From: DASUFI01 sp036274635
Lineage (GTDB): Bacteria; Planctomycetota; B15-G4
NCBI GenBank assembly: GCA_036274635.1
Contig: DASUFI010000126.1
Coordinates: 1-25,120 of the forward strand
Length of the DNA stretch: 25,120 nucleotides
Direction: 5' to 3'
The notes beneath the pieces are model-generated. The model was not told the origin of the DNA and searched no databases. It saw only the letters and a program-made list of their open reading frames with translations. The position numbers and the translations under genes were made by a program. Positions 21,367 through 25,120 of the stretch are shown here, in pieces. The first letter of the stretch is position 1, and every line of letters begins with the position of its first letter.

Positions 21367-23487
21367 ATGAAGCGCAACGTCGTCCTCGCCGTCGTCTCCG
21401 TGGTCGCGCTGGCCGTGGTCGGCGTCGTGGCGCTGCTCTCGGGTGGGAGCGGCGGCGCCGGCGGCTCGGCGGAGGCCGTGGCGAAGCGCGGCAGCGGCGC
21501 CGGCGCGCTGCCCACCTTCAGCGCCGACATGCCGGCCGGGGAGCGCGCGCCGCAGACGCTGCAGGCGACGCCGGTCGTCGAGATGGAGGCGAGCAAGCCA
21601 GGCCTCGCGAGCGGGGCGCCGGCCGCGCGGCCGGCAGGCCCGGTGCGCCCGGTCTCGGGCCGCGTCGTGCGCGCCAGCGACGGGACGCCGATCGAGGGCG
21701 TGAGGGTCGCGGTGCACGACGCGGGTCCGGCGCTGCCGACCGATTCGGCTGCGACGCAGCCGGGCGTCCCTTGGCTCGTCCTCGGCCAGATCGACGACAA
21801 GGTGGCCGCGAAGGAGCCGCCAGGCCTCGTCGCCACCGACACCGACGCCGATGGCAGCTTCGCCCTCGACGTCCCGCAGGCCGCGGAGCGCCTCGCCCTG
21901 TCCACGGACCGCGCGACGCAGGAGGTCGAGCTGCCCGCCGGCACCGAGGCCGTGACGTCGCTCGAGATCGTGTTCGACAGCGGCTTCCGCATCGGCGGCC
22001 GGGTGCTGGACGAGACCGGCCTGCCGCTTTCGGGCGCGCACGTCGACGTGGAGCGTCACGTGGAGGCGGCCGCTGACGTGTCCGGCCGCTTCGTGGTCAA
22101 GGACGTGCTGCCCCACGACGGCCAGACCATGGTGAAGGTGCGCGCGACGGCGCCGGGCCACGTGCAGGCGACGTCCGAGGTGCTGGTGCCGCGCGACGTG
22201 ACGGCGCAGCCCGAGGTCGAGCTGCGCCTCACCGGGAGCGGCCGGCTGAAGGGGCGCGTCACTCACGTCGACGGCTCGGCGGTCCCCCAGGTGTCCGTCC
22301 GCGTCGGCTTCCGCATGGGCCGCAGCACGGACAGCCAGGCGGCTCACGACCTCGAGGCCTCCACGGACGACGACGGCGCGTGGGAGATCGATCACGTGCC
22401 GGCGGGCACCTACCTCGTGCAGGCGGGCGGCGACTCGGCGACCATCGAGGCGCAGGTCGGCTCGGTGCTCGTCACGGACGGCACGGGCAATCGCAGCTCG
22501 ATCCCGGCGGGGTCGACGAAGGTGCTGCGCGTCGCCGAGACCTGGGTGCCGGATGTGGTCGTGACCACGGGCACGACGACGCAGGTCGACATCGTGCTGC
22601 CGTCGGGCGCGCTCCTCGCGGGCCACGTGCTCGATCCGTCCGGCGCGCCACTGTCCGGCGCGCGGGTCGTGCTCGAGCGCCTCGCGCGCTGGCCGGCGCC
22701 CGAGGCCGACGGCAACTCGATCACCACCAGCGACGGCTACTCGCTGATGACCAAGGGCGGCGGCGGCACGGGCGAGACCGTGCTGCGCCGCGAGGTCGAG
22801 CGCCGCAACGCCGACGAGCACGGCCGCTTCGAGTTCGGCGGCCTCGGCGCTGGCGAGTGGCACGTGCTGGCCTCGCTGCCGGGCGGCGACCACGCGCCCG
22901 CCGACCGCACCATCGTCCTGCGCGGCGACGAGCAGCTCGCCAGCTTCGATCTGCTGCTCAGCGCGGGCGTGGTCCTGCGCAGCCGCGTCACCGATCCCGC
23001 TGGCCAGCCGCTGGCGGGCGCGGTCATCATGCTCAAGGACGCGCCCAGCAACTCGTTCCGCAGGGACGACGTCGCGGCCCGCAGCGGCGACGACGGCAGC
23101 TTCGAGGTGCACGGCGTCACGCCGGCGCGCAAGGCCATCGCCATCTCGCTGCCCGGCTACACGTGGGTGTTCACGGAGGTGGACCCGGCGGCGCCGCCGC
23201 CCGCCTACGTGCTGCAGCCGGCGCCGAAGCTGCGCGGCGAGGTGGTCGACGCGCTCACCGGCGAGCCGGTGGAGGCTTTCGGCCTGAAGGTCGCCAGGGG
23301 CGACGGCTACAGCGCGTCGGACACGCAGTCGCGGCCGGGCGGCACCTTCACCGAGGAGCAGGGCGACGACCTGCCCTGCGACGTGACGGTCAGCGCGCCG
23401 GGCTACGAGCCGCTCACGATCAAGGACGTGCTGCCGTCCACCACGACGCGGACACCGCTGCGCTTCCGGCTCGTGAAGGAGAACTGA
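21367..23487 (+). CDS. Envelope protein with six carboxypeptidase-regulatory-like repeats (706 aa), tandem paralogue 2
   Basis: ATG start at 21367 with no good ribosome site (ATCGGG immediately before). The hydrophobic segment at 4-25 is followed by a Gly/Ala linker with ALPTFSADMPAGERAPQTLQ, matching the previous gene. Repeat units begin near residues 97 (SGRVVRASDGTPIEGVRV), 210, 295, 418, 539 and 622. Conserved landmarks with the upstream copy include LEIVFDSGFR, RDVTxxPxVELRLxGSGRL, RARWPAP/LARWPAP, NADEHGRFEFGGLGAGE, LRSRVTDPAGQPLAGA, and GEVVDALTGxPVEAF near the end. The two differ mainly in the first unit (this copy has a longer insertion before residue 160) and in the loop near 355-385. 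Co-transcription with 19228 and with the ABC genes 24 bp or more downstream is possible. Role unknown; inferred extracytoplasmic. Confidence 0.88.
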   Translation: MKRNVVLAVVSVVALAVVGVVALLSGGSGGAGGSAEAVAKRGSGAGALPTFSADMPAGERAPQTLQATPVVEMEASKPGLASGAPAARPAGPVRPVSGRVVRASDGTPIEGVRVAVHDAGPALPTDSAATQPGVPWLVLGQIDDKVAAKEPPGLVATDTDADGSFALDVPQAAERLALSTDRATQEVELPAGTEAVTSLEIVFDSGFRIGGRVLDETGLPLSGAHVDVERHVEAAADVSGRFVVKDVLPHDGQTMVKVRATAPGHVQATSEVLVPRDVTAQPEVELRLTGSGRLKGRVTHVDGSAVPQVSVRVGFRMGRSTDSQAAHDLEASTDDDGAWEIDHVPAGTYLVQAGGDSATIEAQVGSVLVTDGTGNRSSIPAGSTKVLRVAETWVPDVVVTTGTTTQVDIVLPSGALLAGHVLDPSGAPLSGARVVLERLARWPAPEADGNSITTSDGYSLMTKGGGGTGETVLRREVERRNADEHGRFEFGGLGAGEWHVLASLPGGDHAPADRTIVLRGDEQLASFDLLLSAGVVLRSRVTDPAGQPLAGAVIMLKDAPSNSFRRDDVAARSGDDGSFEVHGVTPARKAIAISLPGYTWVFTEVDPAAPPPAYVLQPAPKLRGEVVDALTGEPVEAFGLKVARGDGYSASDTQSRPGGTFTEEQGDDLPCDVTVSAPGYEPLTIKDVLPSTTTRTPLRFRLVKEN

Positions 23488-23515
23488 GCGCGGCGGCCGG
23501 CCGCGGGCCGCGTGG

Positions 23516-23521
23516 TAACCT
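23516..23521 (+). promoter_or_regulatory. Candidate -10 element for leaderless ABC ATPase gene
   Basis: The sequence GGTAACCT is followed by 8 nt and the GTG at 23530. TAACCT fits TAnnnT. It argues that the GTG at 23530, rather than the one at 23512, is the start. No -35 box is evident. Confidence 0.25.
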
Positions 23522-23529
23522 CGCGCCGC

Positions 23530-24275
<746 letters not shown>

Positions 24276-24279
<4 letters not shown>

Positions 24280-25120
24280 TCGCGCGCGCCGCCGGCCTGC
24301 TGCTGCGCCTGCGCCTGCGCCGGCTGTACAACCTGCTCTCGATCGGGCGCCGCAAGCCGAAGCCCGGCGCGCGCACGGGCACGGCGCGGCGCACGGGCTG
24401 GATGCTGCCCAGCTTCGTGCTGGCGGTGAACCTCTTCGGCGCGATCATGCTGTCGCAGTCCACCGTCGTGAATGCGCGCATGCGGCTCGACGACCTGAAC
24501 CGCTACGAGGCGGGCCGCGCCAGCACGCCGCTCAGCCCGGCGGTGCAGGACGAGATGTCGCTGCTCGTGGGGCTGGCGGCCGCCGTCGGCCTGCTCATGA
24601 GCCTCGGCACGCGCGAGCTGGCCAACCCGGACTGGGACCTCGAGTGGCTGGCCACGCTGCCGCTGCCCATGCGCCAGCTGCTGGTCGTGCGGCTGCTCGA
24701 GCGCACGCTCATCAACCCCGTGGCCGTGCTGGCGCTGGTGCCGCTGCTCTCGGTGACGGCCTTCCACCTGGGCGCGGGCTGGTGGTCGCCGGTGGCCGGG
24801 CTGCTGGTCGCGCTGCCGCTGCTCATGCTCGTGGGCTCGGCGCACCTGCTGGTCGACACCGGCCTGCGCCTGCGCCTCACGCCGCCGCGGCTGCGCAACG
24901 TGCAGGCGGTGGCGGGCATCACCGGCCTCATCGGGCTGTACCTGATGATCTCGGCCGGCCAGTCGAACGAGTCGCTGCTGCACGGCTGGGCGGCGGACCT
25001 GCCGCACGCCTTCCGCTGGACGCCGCCCGCGCTGGCGGTGCACGTGCTCGCGGCCGACGGGCCGCGCGAACTGCTGCCGCGGCTGGGGCTGCTGGTGGGC
25101 CTCGGCTTGCTGGCGTCATG
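24276..25120 (+). CDS. ABC-2 type permease, 3' end beyond window
   Basis: Starts at a GTG overlapping the ABC ATPase stop by 4 nt and stays open to the last base (281 complete codons visible). The product begins MIARAAGLLLRLRLRRLYNLL. After a basic region (RRKPKPGARTGTARR) come hydrophobic segments roughly at residues 43-62, 94-111, 143-163, 168-189 and 211-227, with a last one starting near 270, typical of a six-or-more-helix permease. No sequence motif names the substrate. The strict coupling to the upstream ATPase makes them one transporter. The protein ends inside a hydrophobic stretch at the window edge. Confidence 0.85.

Noticed and set aside
23512..23529. Earlier GTG start for the ABC ATPase
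   Set aside because: It adds VVTSRR, unlike the family, and would overlap the candidate -10 TAACCT.

Overview
This is a very GC-rich (about 70% or more by eye), gene-dense bacterial chromosome segment with no phage, transposon, CRISPR, tRNA or rRNA signal that I can see. Several traits together suggest an uncultured Planctomycetota-type organism: four large secreted or anchored proteins built from carboxypeptidase-regulatory-like beta-sandwich repeats, a Hanks-type Ser/Thr kinase, a DUF1028 protein, and a three-gene succinate dehydrogenase with a single b558-type anchor. Myxococcota or another deep GC-rich phylum cannot be excluded. The affiliation is an inference from gene content, not a search result.

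Layout. 1-3092: the 3' end of a large protein (probably FG-GAP/CRTAC1-like), a small lipoprotein, ThpR-type RNA 2',3'-cyclic phosphodiesterase, and a membrane-anchored SGNH hydrolase. thpR and the SGNH gene diverge from a spacer holding two strong adjacent hairpins. 3148-7260: a small heat-shock protein diverges from sdhCAB (sdhC and sdhA overlap by GTGA). 7265-11140: a 934-aa repeat protein downstream of a Ser/Thr kinase, both on the minus strand. 11261-13282: CutC family protein, phosphoglycerate mutase followed by a 49-aa ORF, and an 85-aa membrane peptide. 13313-17371: a 954-aa cysteine-containing repeat protein, a Bcp-type peroxiredoxin, and an overlapping DUF4160/DUF2442 pair that resembles a toxin-antitoxin locus. 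17476-19167: a lipoprotein and a DUF1028-TPR gene broken by one missing base. 19228-25120: two tandem paralogous repeat proteins, then an ABC ATPase and an ABC permease that runs off the window.

How the parts fit. sdhCAB links central metabolism to the quinone pool, gpmA belongs to glycolysis, and Bcp and Hsp20 are stress functions. The rest is mostly cell-envelope biology. The four repeat proteins occupy 9858 nt (39% of the window), and all have an N-terminal hydrophobic segment, a Pro/Ala-rich linker and then six to nine repeat units. They look like a lineage-expanded family of envelope proteins.

There is no unannotated gap longer than 300 bp. The largest is 3595-3867 (273 bp), the divergent hsp20/sdhC control region. 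I see no clear new defence or mobile system. The best candidates for follow-up are the repeat-protein family, the apparently leaderless start sites, the intergenic double hairpin, and the frameshifted DUF1028-TPR gene.
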